A stretch of 64,000 nt of DNA, taken from positions 1-64,000 of the forward strand of contig CAJTRE010000005.1 in NCBI GenBank assembly GCA_910578495.1, given 5' to 3'. Made by a program: the position numbers and the translations under genes. Within the stretch, counting starts at the first letter, position 1. Each line of letters begins with the position of its first letter. Below are positions 57,066-64,000 of the stretch, one piece after another. The notes below the pieces were generated by a model. That model saw nothing but the letters and a program-made list of their open reading frames with translations, did no database searches and was not told where the DNA came from. Source of the stretch: an uncultured Dorea sp. (GTDB lineage Bacteria; Bacillota; Clostridia; Lachnospirales; Lachnospiraceae).

Positions 57066-58250
57066 TTAGACTTCTTCTCCGTTTCTGTATTTTGCTATTA
57101 CATGCTGGATTCGCTCGTCCGGTGACAAAATACTACTGATAGAACCATCATGGTTTAAAGTATCGATCATAAGTGCGAGATATTTACTCATGTCACAGTT
57201 AATGTACCAAGGTCTTTCTAAGAGGTCTGGTGTCTGGTAGATTAAGTTTGTTGTCAGCACTCCATTGATTAGACCCTCCTCATAAGCTTTGTCGAATTTA
57301 TCCAGTCCGCTGGTAAAAAGGCCAAAGGTAGCGGCGGCAAAAATCCGTTTTGCCTTTCGCTGTTTTAATTGTCCGGCAACGTCTAAGATACTGTCTCCGG
57401 AAGAAATCATGTCATCCAGAATAATAACGTCCTTACCCTCCACAGAAGCTCCAAGGAATTCATGGGCAACGATAGGATTGCGGCCGTCTACAATCTTGGT
57501 ATAGTCACGTCTTTTGTAGAACATTCCCATATCCAGATTCAACACGTTTGCCAGATATACCGCACGTTCAGTGGCGCCTTCATCCGGACTGATCGCCATC
57601 ATGTGCTTACTGTCAATCTGAAGGTCTTTGTATGTGTGAAGAAGAGCTTTCACAAACTGATACGTTGGACGTACAGTTTCAAAACCATTCAGAGGGATGG
57701 CGTTTTGTACTCTGGGATCGTGAGCATCAAATGTAATAATGTTGTCAACACCCATACGGACTAATTCCTGAAGTCCAAGAGCACAATCCAGAGATTCACG
57801 TCCGCTTCTCTTGTGCTGACGGCTTTCGTATAAGAAAGGCATGATTACGTTGAGACGGCGGGCTTTTCCACCGATAGCGGCAATCACACGTTTTAAATTC
57901 TGAAAATGATCATCCGGTGACATATGGTTTGCATTACCGGATAAGGAATAGGTCAGGCTGTAGTTACATACATCCACAATCAAGTATAAGTCCATACCTC
58001 TTACGGACTGTCCGATGATACCTTTGGCTTCCCCAGAGCCAAAACGCGGTACTTTGGCATTAATCAGATAATTGTCTCTCTCGTAGCCATTAAAGATTAC
58101 ATCGTTCTTGTATTCAGGACCGTCTTCATGTCTCCATTTTACGAGATAATCATTAATTTTGTTCCCCATTTCCTGACAGCCGTCAAGGGATATGATCCCG
58201 AGGGATCCTACTGGAATATTATCCAGTACACGTTCGTTACGGCGTAACAT
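57066..58250 (-). CDS. prs: Ribose-phosphate pyrophosphokinase (PRPP synthetase, long form)
   Basis: Makes PRPP from ribose-5-phosphate and ATP. The 394-residue length is longer than the common 315-residue enzyme. The PRPP loop Leu-Asp-Asp-Met-Ile-Ser-Ser-Gly-Asp-Ser and Glu-Ser-Arg-Gln-His-Lys-Arg are visible. The N-terminal 80 residues have no counterpart in the short enzyme. It overlaps the downstream part of the dnaC-like gene on the same strand by 14 bases. Confidence 0.9.
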   Translation of the reverse strand: MLRRNERVLDNIPVGSLGIISLDGCQEMGNKINDYLVKWRHEDGPEYKNDVIFNGYERDNYLINAKVPRFGSGEAKGIIGQSVRGMDLYLIVDVCNYSLTYSLSGNANHMSPDDHFQNLKRVIAAIGGKARRLNVIMPFLYESRQHKRSGRESLDCALGLQELVRMGVDNIITFDAHDPRVQNAIPLNGFETVRPTYQFVKALLHTYKDLQIDSKHMMAISPDEGATERAVYLANVLNLDMGMFYKRRDYTKIVDGRNPIVAHEFLGASVEGKDVIILDDMISSGDSILDVAGQLKQRKAKRIFAAATFGLFTSGLDKFDKAYEEGLINGVLTTNLIYQTPDLLERPWYINCDMSKYLALMIDTLNHDGSISSILSPDERIQHVIAKYRNGEEV

Positions 58251-59250
58251 CTTTTGTACCTCCCATGTTTAATAATTTTTTCTGGATACGAATATCATCT
58301 CCGGTCAACCGGAGCATTGTATAGCTGCTGCTGACACGAGAGAAGATACGTTCTGAGTAAATGGATTTAATGTCTTCCAGTGCAAGATTTGTAGATATAA
58401 TCGTTGATTTTTTCCGCAGGATACGTTCATTTAAACACACAAACAACTGAGAAATGGTGAACGAATTGGAAAGTTCTGTACCAAGGTCGTCAATGATCAG
58501 CAGATCACAGCCGTAGATGTGTTCCAAGGTGTCGGTGTCTTGTTCCTCTTTCTTCCCAAACGTATTTTGAGCAAGAAGATCAAAAAGTCTGGAAGCAGAG
58601 AAATAGATGACAGAATAAGAAGCATCCATAATCTCTTTCGCGATACAGTGGGAGAGAAACGTTTTTCCCACACCCGTATCTCCATATAACAGGATGTTGT
58701 GAAATTCTTCAGAAAATGTGTCTACAAATTCATGACAAGTGTTTAGCGCTGTTTTCATAGCTTCCAGTGAAGATCTTCCGGTAAGAGGATCGATGTGGTT
58801 ACTGGAATAGTATTTCAGAGAACAGGTTGAAAAGTTCTCTTTGTCCAGCGCTTCCTGTAGATTAGACTGCATATATAATAAATCCACAATTGCTTTTTGG
58901 AAGCAGTGGCATTTATCCATACCGATATAGCCCGTATCTTTACAGTCCGGGCAAGAATAGTGGAGTTCCAGATAATCCTCCGGAAACCCGTTGGAGACAA
59001 GCAGTTCTTTTTTGCGTGCAGACAGTTTGTGTACCTGTACTTTTAATTTCTCAAGAGCAGACATATCGCCGTCGAGCAAAAGTCTTGCCTGTTTTATACT
59101 AAAAGAAGATATGGCATCGTCTAATTCCGAAAGTTCTGGAATACACGAGCCTGCTCTAGCGTAATGATCCCGCAGCAAATGCTCATTATCCAATTGTTTT
59201 TTCTCGTAAGCACGCATCAACTGATCGTACTGGGAATTAGAAAGTGCCAT
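58237..59250 (-). CDS. DnaC/DnaI-like helicase loader (IstB-like ATPase)
   Basis: A 337-residue replication protein with Walker A Gly-Asp-Thr-Gly-Val-Gly-Lys-Thr near 190, Walker B Leu-Leu-Ile-Ile-Asp-Asp-Leu-Gly and an N-terminal Cys cluster (Tyr-Ser-Cys-Pro-Asp-Cys-Lys ... Cys-His-Cys). It probably loads the replicative helicase together with the DnaD-like protein encoded before it. ATG 59250 is preferred; the upstream TTG sits on the ribosome-binding site. Confidence 0.88.
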   Translation of the reverse strand: MALSNSQYDQLMRAYEKKQLDNEHLLRDHYARAGSCIPELSELDDAISSFSIKQARLLLDGDMSALEKLKVQVHKLSARKKELLVSNGFPEDYLELHYSCPDCKDTGYIGMDKCHCFQKAIVDLLYMQSNLQEALDKENFSTCSLKYYSSNHIDPLTGRSSLEAMKTALNTCHEFVDTFSEEFHNILLYGDTGVGKTFLSHCIAKEIMDASYSVIYFSASRLFDLLAQNTFGKKEEQDTDTLEHIYGCDLLIIDDLGTELSNSFTISQLFVCLNERILRKKSTIISTNLALEDIKSIYSERIFSRVSSSYTMLRLTGDDIRIQKKLLNMGGTKDVTP

Positions 59251-59281
59251 ATCCAGCAATCTCCTTAAAAGATGTATTAAT

Positions 59282-60274
59282 TTATTGTTGCACTAATTTG
59301 CGCTCAAGGTCATTCATGTCGTAGGAGCGGCTTTCAAAGTTGTTGAATTTGTTGGCGGCAGCTTTTGCAGGCTGTTTTTTCCTACGCTCTTTTTCTTTTG
59401 TGAAATGAGCGTCAAGAGCGGTGATATCATTCAGATTATGAACATTGTTCTCGTGCCATTTTCTCAGAATGGAATCTGTATAATCAAAACTTGGCTGGTG
59501 AATCGCATTCATCGTCCGGTTACATGCTTCCAGAATAATATCCAGTGTAAACGCATATTCTTCATTCCATTTGCGAATGAAAGCAATCTCAGAAGCTGCC
59601 GGAGCACGTCCTTTGATTCCGTATGCGTTTAGGATAGAATAGCAGTTCTTATTATAAAGAAGAGAACTTGTCTTTGCCTGATCTACGGTCTTAATATCCT
59701 GATCGTGCCAGGAAAGGGCAACTTTTTGTATGTAATGAATGCTCTTATGTCCGTTTTCTACACAGTATTCAATCAGATATTCAATCAGATCGGCAGACAT
59801 ATGCAGAGATTCATAAAAATATGTAATTGCATTAATATCTGTGGCAGACAGTGTCTTGCCTAGATATTGTTCCGCTACAAACAGAAGTTCCTTGAATTCT
59901 TTACGGCTTCGATACTTTTGAATATCCTGTACTTCGGCTGTCAGCGACTCTGGGGAAGGCGGCACAACCTTCGGCTTGTCTGATGGAAGAACAGAAGGAA
60001 TAGAAGCGGAAGTCTCCCCAAGAGATTCATATTCTAATAATCCTTCCTTTTTCCAATAATTGAGTGCGCGAATGACGTCTTTTTCTGTGCATTCTAAAAA
60101 ATCTGCAATTTCTGAAACAGATAACGGTACGCTGTTTACACTCATATGACGCAGCAGAAGAAGATATACTTTCACATATTCTCCGTTTGCCTTAGCCATA
60201 TGCCGGTCGATAAATTCATTTTCCAGCACCGTTGTATTATATTGTACGTGATTTGTCAAAGTTAGTTTCCTCAT
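59282..60274 (-). CDS. DnaD/DnaB-like replication initiation protein
   Basis: A 330-residue protein with an N-terminal winged helix (Ser-Glu-Ile-Ala-Asp-Phe-Leu-Glu-Cys-Thr) and a helical DnaD/DnaB_2 domain that has Ile-Thr-Tyr-Phe-Tyr-Glu-Ser-Leu. It works with DnaI/DnaC at replication start. Three DnaA boxes lie 100-135 bases upstream. The start at ATG 60274 is about 14 bases after GGAGG, slightly long. Confidence 0.85.
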   Translation of the reverse strand: MRKLTLTNHVQYNTTVLENEFIDRHMAKANGEYVKVYLLLLRHMSVNSVPLSVSEIADFLECTEKDVIRALNYWKKEGLLEYESLGETSASIPSVLPSDKPKVVPPSPESLTAEVQDIQKYRSRKEFKELLFVAEQYLGKTLSATDINAITYFYESLHMSADLIEYLIEYCVENGHKSIHYIQKVALSWHDQDIKTVDQAKTSSLLYNKNCYSILNAYGIKGRAPAASEIAFIRKWNEEYAFTLDIILEACNRTMNAIHQPSFDYTDSILRKWHENNVHNLNDITALDAHFTKEKERRKKQPAKAAANKFNNFESRSYDMNDLERKLVQQ

Positions 60275-60318
60275 AACGTCTACCCATTCCTCCAAGCGTG
60301 TCAAAATGTCGTAGGGTT

Positions 60319-60324
60319 ATTATA
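60319..60324 (-). promoter_or_regulatory. -10 box of the dnaD-like operon promoter
   Basis: TATAAT on the minus strand, 45 bases before ATG 60274. The matching -35 is not convincing. It lies between the start codon and the DnaA boxes. Confidence 0.5.
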
Positions 60325-60376
60325 TCACCAGTTGGACAGGCAAAAAAGAAATTTTTGACGCAAAAATAATGTTTTT

Positions 60377-60408
60377 TGTGGATAAAATCCTGTGGAAAAT
60401 GTGGATAA
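60377..60408 (-). promoter_or_regulatory. Cluster of three DnaA boxes
   Basis: On the minus strand TTATCCACA, TTTTCCACA and TTATCCACA occur at 60400-60408, 60391-60399 and 60377-60385, all in the same orientation and all matching the DnaA consensus TTWTNCACA. They lie just after the murC stop and before the dnaD-like promoter. Confidence 0.8.
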
Positions 60409-60411
60409 CTT

Positions 60412-61788
60412 TTATTTAAGCAGCGCTTCCCCAATGTTTACAACATCTCCGGCTCCCATAGTTATCAACAAGTCCCCTTTTTGACAAGTTTCCCGGCAGA
60501 AGCGTTCGATTTCTTCAAAAGACGGAAAATAATAAGCGTCGTCACCTTTCTGTTTCAGTGCGTCCGCAAGGTCGCGGGAAGAAATCCCCAGTGTATCCGT
60601 CTCTCTTGCGGCATAGATGTCCGCCAGAATAATATGGTCAGTACCGGACAATGCTTCTGTAAATTCAGGGAATAAGGCCTTTGTTCTGGTATATGTGTGA
60701 GGCTGGAAGATGCACCAGATCTCACGATGTGGATAGTGCTTTGCAGACGTCAGGCTTGCCCGGATCTCTGTTGGATGATGGGCGTAATCGTCAATGACGG
60801 TAACGCCGTCAAATTCTCCTTTATATTCAAAACGGCGGTTCGTGCCATGGAATTCTTTTAGACCTTTTCGGGCGTCTGAGACAGGAACGTTCAAGAGGTC
60901 TGCAACTACAAGAGCAGAAAGGGCATTAGATACGTTGTGCTCTCCATTGACTGACAATTCTATACGTGATACGAATTCTCCGTTTTTAATAAAGTCGAAA
61001 GAGGCTTCGCCCTGTGCATTGTGAGCAATATTAGCTGCGCGGTAGTTTAAGGACGCATCCATTCCGTAGGTAATAATACGGCAGGAAAGCCCGTTGGTAA
61101 TTTCTTCGTAATTTGGAATTTCACCATTAATGATCAGTGTTCCGTCTGAAGGCAGAAGTTCTGCAAATTTTCGGAATGAGCGTCTTATATCATCAAGATC
61201 TTTGAAGAAGTCCAGATGATCCTTATCGATATTTAGAATAATGCTGATCTTCGGGAAGAAGTGCAGAAAACTGTTCGTATATTCACATGCTTCTGTTACG
61301 AATACTCCGGAATTACCTACGCGGATATTACCGTTGATCGCTTTTAAGATTCCTCCGACAGAGATGGTTGGATCAAGGTCAGCGCTTAACAAAACGTGTG
61401 AAAGCATGGAGGTAGTTGTAGTTTTTCCATGTGTTCCGGAAACGGCAATCGGAGTGTCGTAGTTATTCATAAGCTGTCCCAGAAGTTCTGCACGACTTAA
61501 CATAGGCAGTTCTTTTTTGAGAGCTGCCTGATATTCTTCGTTCCTGTCCTGAATTGCAGCGGTATAAACAACAACGTCTATTCCGTCTATTATATTAGAA
61601 GCTTTTTGCCCGTAAAAAACAGCAGCTCCGGCTTTCTCAAGATGTTCTGTGAGTGCTGATGGTTTGTTGTCTGATCCCGAGACGGTGAAACCTTCCTTTA
61701 AGAGAACTTCTGCCAGACCGCTCATACTGATTCCGCCAATTCCTATGAAGTGGACGTGTACCGGTTGTTTGAAATTAATTTTATACAT
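60412..61788 (-). CDS. murC: UDP-N-acetylmuramate-L-alanine ligase
   Basis: Adds the first amino acid of the peptidoglycan stem peptide in the cytoplasm. The protein (458 residues) has Gly-Ile-Gly-Gly-Ile-Ser-Met-Ser-Gly near 14, the ATP site Gly-Thr-His-Gly-Lys-Thr-Thr-Thr-Thr near 110 and Asp-Asp-Tyr-Ala-His-His-Pro. ATG 61788 follows AGGAAGG by 7 bases; the open frame upstream is not part of the gene. It is transcribed opposite to glgC. Confidence 0.95.
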   Translation of the reverse strand: MYKINFKQPVHVHFIGIGGISMSGLAEVLLKEGFTVSGSDNKPSALTEHLEKAGAAVFYGQKASNIIDGIDVVVYTAAIQDRNEEYQAALKKELPMLSRAELLGQLMNNYDTPIAVSGTHGKTTTTSMLSHVLLSADLDPTISVGGILKAINGNIRVGNSGVFVTEACEYTNSFLHFFPKISIILNIDKDHLDFFKDLDDIRRSFRKFAELLPSDGTLIINGEIPNYEEITNGLSCRIITYGMDASLNYRAANIAHNAQGEASFDFIKNGEFVSRIELSVNGEHNVSNALSALVVADLLNVPVSDARKGLKEFHGTNRRFEYKGEFDGVTVIDDYAHHPTEIRASLTSAKHYPHREIWCIFQPHTYTRTKALFPEFTEALSGTDHIILADIYAARETDTLGISSRDLADALKQKGDDAYYFPSFEEIERFCRETCQKGDLLITMGAGDVVNIGEALLK

Positions 61789-61929
61789 AAGCATACCTTC
61801 CTGTTTTGTCATAGTATATATTATTTCTTCATATTTATTATAAACATATATGAGAAAAAAACCAAGCTGAATTTTTTGGTATATTTTCATAAAAAGTTTG
61901 CGGAAATACCTAAAAAATTGTAATATATG

Positions 61930-61958
61930 TTCACTAAATGCAAAAACTATGATATAAT
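61930..61958 (+). promoter_or_regulatory. Promoter of glgC-glgD
   Basis: TTCACT at 61930-61935 and TATAAT at 61953-61958 with a 17-base spacer, 34 bases before the ATG. Confidence 0.6.
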
Positions 61959-61991
61959 ACACATAATAAACGACCAAGAAGGGGTGATGGC

Positions 61992-63266
61992 ATGAGAAAA
62001 AAAGAGATGATTGCAATGCTTCTCGCGGGTGGACAAGGCAGCAGACTTGGAGTTCTTACTGCGAAGGTTGCGAAACCGGCAGTTGCTTTTGGAGGGAAAT
62101 ACAGAATTATTGATTTCCCGCTCAGCAATTGTATTAACTCCGGAATTGACACTGTTGGCGTACTGACACAGTATCAGCCATTACGGTTGAATACACATAT
62201 AGGTATTGGAATTCCATGGGATCTGGATCGAAATTTCGGGGGAGTTACCATTCTTCCGCCGTATGAAAAAAGCAGTAACAGCGAATGGTATACGGGAACA
62301 GCGAATGCGATTTATCAGAATCTGGATTACATAGAGAATTTTCATCCGGATTACGTGTTGATCTTATCCGGGGATCATATTTATAAGATGGATTATGAGA
62401 TCATGTTGAGCTACCATAAAGTATGTCACGCTGATGTTACCATAGCTGCGATGCCGGTGCCGATAGAGGAGGCAAGCAGATTTGGCGTTGTTGTTACAGG
62501 CGAAGGCGGAAAGATTTCAGAATTTCAGGAGAAACCACCGGCGCCAAAGAGTAATCTGGCGTCCATGGGTATTTATATCTTTAGCTGGCCGGTGTTAAAA
62601 GAAGCGCTGCTGGCGCTGCGATATGAGCCGGGCTGCGATTTTGGAAAGCACATTATTCCATACTGTCACGAGAAGGGCAGACGGTTATTCGCATATGAGT
62701 ACAATGGATATTGGAAAGACGTAGGAACGTTGGGTTCTTATTGGGAAGCGAATATGGAGCTTATCGATATTATTCCGGAATTTAATTTGTATGAAGAGTT
62801 TTGGAAAATTTATACAAACAGTGAGATTTTACCGCCACAGTATATTTCATCTCAGGCAATGATTAATCGCAGCATTATCGGAAATGGTTCGGAAATATAC
62901 GGAGAGGTACATAACTGTGTGATTGGCTCGGGCGTTGTGATAGAAGAAGGCGCAGTAGTACGGGATTCTATCATTATGAAAGATGTTAAGATTGGAAAGA
63001 ATTGTGTGATCGACAAATCAATTATTGCTGAGAGCTGTGAGATCGGCAATCATGTAGTTCTTGGAATTGGGAGTGATTTACCGAACAAATTGAAACCATC
63101 TGTCTATTCTTTTGGTCTTGTAACTATTGGTGAGAAATCCGTTATACCGGATTCTGTACAGGTAGGAAAAAATACTGCCATTAGCGGCGTGACATCCAAA
63201 GATGACTACCCCGATGGATTACTGGAAAGCGGAGAAACATTGATAAAGGCAGGTGAACGGATATGA
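61992..63266 (+). CDS. glgC: Glucose-1-phosphate adenylyltransferase, catalytic subunit
   Basis: Makes ADP-glucose from glucose-1-phosphate and ATP, the first step of glycogen synthesis (424 residues). The nucleotide loop Leu-Ala-Gly-Gly-Gln-Gly-Ser-Arg-Leu and Lys-Pro-Ala-Val-Ala-Phe-Gly-Gly-Lys-Tyr-Arg-Ile-Ile-Asp-Phe are intact. The C-terminal half is the left-handed beta helix typical of the family. It overlaps glgD by 4 bases. Confidence 0.95.
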   Translation: MRKKEMIAMLLAGGQGSRLGVLTAKVAKPAVAFGGKYRIIDFPLSNCINSGIDTVGVLTQYQPLRLNTHIGIGIPWDLDRNFGGVTILPPYEKSSNSEWYTGTANAIYQNLDYIENFHPDYVLILSGDHIYKMDYEIMLSYHKVCHADVTIAAMPVPIEEASRFGVVVTGEGGKISEFQEKPPAPKSNLASMGIYIFSWPVLKEALLALRYEPGCDFGKHIIPYCHEKGRRLFAYEYNGYWKDVGTLGSYWEANMELIDIIPEFNLYEEFWKIYTNSEILPPQYISSQAMINRSIIGNGSEIYGEVHNCVIGSGVVIEEGAVVRDSIIMKDVKIGKNCVIDKSIIAESCEIGNHVVLGIGSDLPNKLKPSVYSFGLVTIGEKSVIPDSVQVGKNTAISGVTSKDDYPDGLLESGETLIKAGERI

Positions 63267-64000
63267 GAGCAGTAGGTATTATATTGGCAGGGGGAAATAA
63301 CAACAAGATGCGATCACTCACTAAGATAAGGGCGGTGGCGGCTATGCCGATTGCCGGAAGCTATCGGGCAATCGATTTTGCGCTGAGTAATATGACGAAT
63401 TCTCATATTCAGAAAGTGGCAGTATTGACACAGTATAATGCCCGTTCTCTGAATGAACATCTGAATTCCTCCAAATGGTGGGATTTCGGTAGAAAACAAG
63501 GGGGATTATATGTATTTACGCCGACTATTACTGCTGATAACGGCTATTGGTATCGGGGAACGGCAGATGCAATCCATCAGAATCTGGATTTTCTGAAACG
63601 GTGTCATGAACCTTATGTTGTTATTACCTCCGGAGACTCAGTCTATAAGATGGATTATAATAAAATACTAGAGTATCATATTGCGAAGAAAGCAGATATT
63701 ACCGTTGTCTGTAGGCCGTTAGATCAATGGGAGGATGCCAGCCGTTTCGGAATTGTGAAAATGGACGACTCTAGGCGCATTGAGGAATTTGAAGAAAAGC
63801 CGATGGTTGCCAATGCCAGCACAATCTCAACAGGAATCTACGTCATAAGAAGACGCTTGTTGATTGAGATGATCGAGCATTGTGCAGAGGAGGACAGGTA
63901 TGATTTTGTGACGGATATTTTAATCAGATATAAGAATCTGAAAAAGATATACGGTTATAAGATAAAAGACTACTGGAGCAGTATTTCGACGGTAGAGGCA
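63263..64000 (+). CDS. glgD: Glucose-1-phosphate adenylyltransferase regulatory subunit, 3' end off window
   Basis: The first 246 codons of the GlgD partner of GlgC. It keeps the overall fold (Tyr-Arg-Ala-Ile-Asp-Phe) but the catalytic loop reads Leu-Ala-Gly-Gly-Asn-Asn-Asn-Lys-Met instead of the Gly-x-Gly-x-Arg-Leu pattern of GlgC, which is typical for GlgD in Firmicutes, where GlgC-GlgD forms the active enzyme. Confidence 0.93.
   Translation, partial: MRAVGIILAGGNNNKMRSLTKIRAVAAMPIAGSYRAIDFALSNMTNSHIQKVAVLTQYNARSLNEHLNSSKWWDFGRKQGGLYVFTPTITADNGYWYRGTADAIHQNLDFLKRCHEPYVVITSGDSVYKMDYNKILEYHIAKKADITVVCRPLDQWEDASRFGIVKMDDSRRIEEFEEKPMVANASTISTGIYVIRRRLLIEMIEHCAEEDRYDFVTDILIRYKNLKKIYGYKIKDYWSSISTVEA

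Overview
The window looks like a chromosome segment of a Gram-positive gut Clostridia, most likely Lachnospiraceae. This is inferred from the murC/dnaD/dnaC/prs order, glgC-glgD, the Tad-type pilus operon with Firmicutes-type partner proteins, VanR/VanS-like regulators and VKTGD-type sorting signals. No rRNA, tRNA or CRISPR array was found. Species cannot be named from sequence alone.

Positions 1 to about 35.2 kb look like most of one integrative and conjugative element (ICE); its left part lies outside the window. At 1-1460 there are two nested group II introns: the inner one interrupts the reverse transcriptase gene of the outer one, and the outer one interrupts the virD4-type coupling-protein gene. 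A type IV secretion operon follows (2.7-10.2 kb: VirD4, Maff2, TrbL/VirB6-like, DUF4313, PrgI, VirB4, coiled-coil protein, VirB1-like hydrolase). At 11.5-25.4 kb sits a strikingly A+T-rich cargo island. At 26.4-35 kb there is a small sigma-like protein, a DinG-like helicase and a Tn554-like integration module of three overlapping tyrosine recombinases plus two TnpC-like accessory proteins.

The cargo island is the most unusual part. It looks like a ribosomally made, post-translationally modified peptide (RiPP) system. It has three small precursor peptides (11550-11720, 12920-13060, 24412-24582), none of them in the supplied long-ORF set, that share Glu-Gly-Tyr-x2-Cys-x6-Cys-x3-Cys and a Pro-hydrophobic-hydrophobic-Ser-x-x-acidic tail. 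They accompany three overlapping radical SAM/SPASM genes, a cytosolic subtilisin-like protease (probable leader peptidase), a TraX-family membrane acetyltransferase-like protein, a lipoprotein, an AgrA/AgrC-like two-component system, an ABC exporter without a peptidase domain, and a secreted zinc-dependent phospholipase C-like protein. A plausible scheme is: peptide made, Cys crosslinked by the radical SAM enzymes, leader cut by the S8 protease, product exported by the ABC protein and sensed by the kinase. The island is flanked and interrupted by decayed IS66 and ISL3-like transposase fragments.

From 35.2 kb on the DNA is host chromosome. The ICE appears to have cut a Tad pilus operon inside the Flp-type pilin gene; what remains is the pilin 3' end, DUF5702 and TadE-like proteins, an A24 prepilin peptidase, a DUF6382 protein and an LPXTG-like Cna-B surface protein. 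Then come rhomboid protease, a cytosolic histidine kinase, HIT protein, a sigma factor, murG, a DUF4367 protein, two adjacent MITE-like inverted repeats, a TSCPD protein, phosphoglucomutase, two secreted or membrane unknowns, asnS, a VanR/VanS-like pair, sbcD/yhaN-like nuclease genes, prs, dnaC/dnaI-like and dnaD-like genes preceded by three DnaA boxes, murC, and glgC-glgD (glycogen synthesis; glgD runs off the window end).
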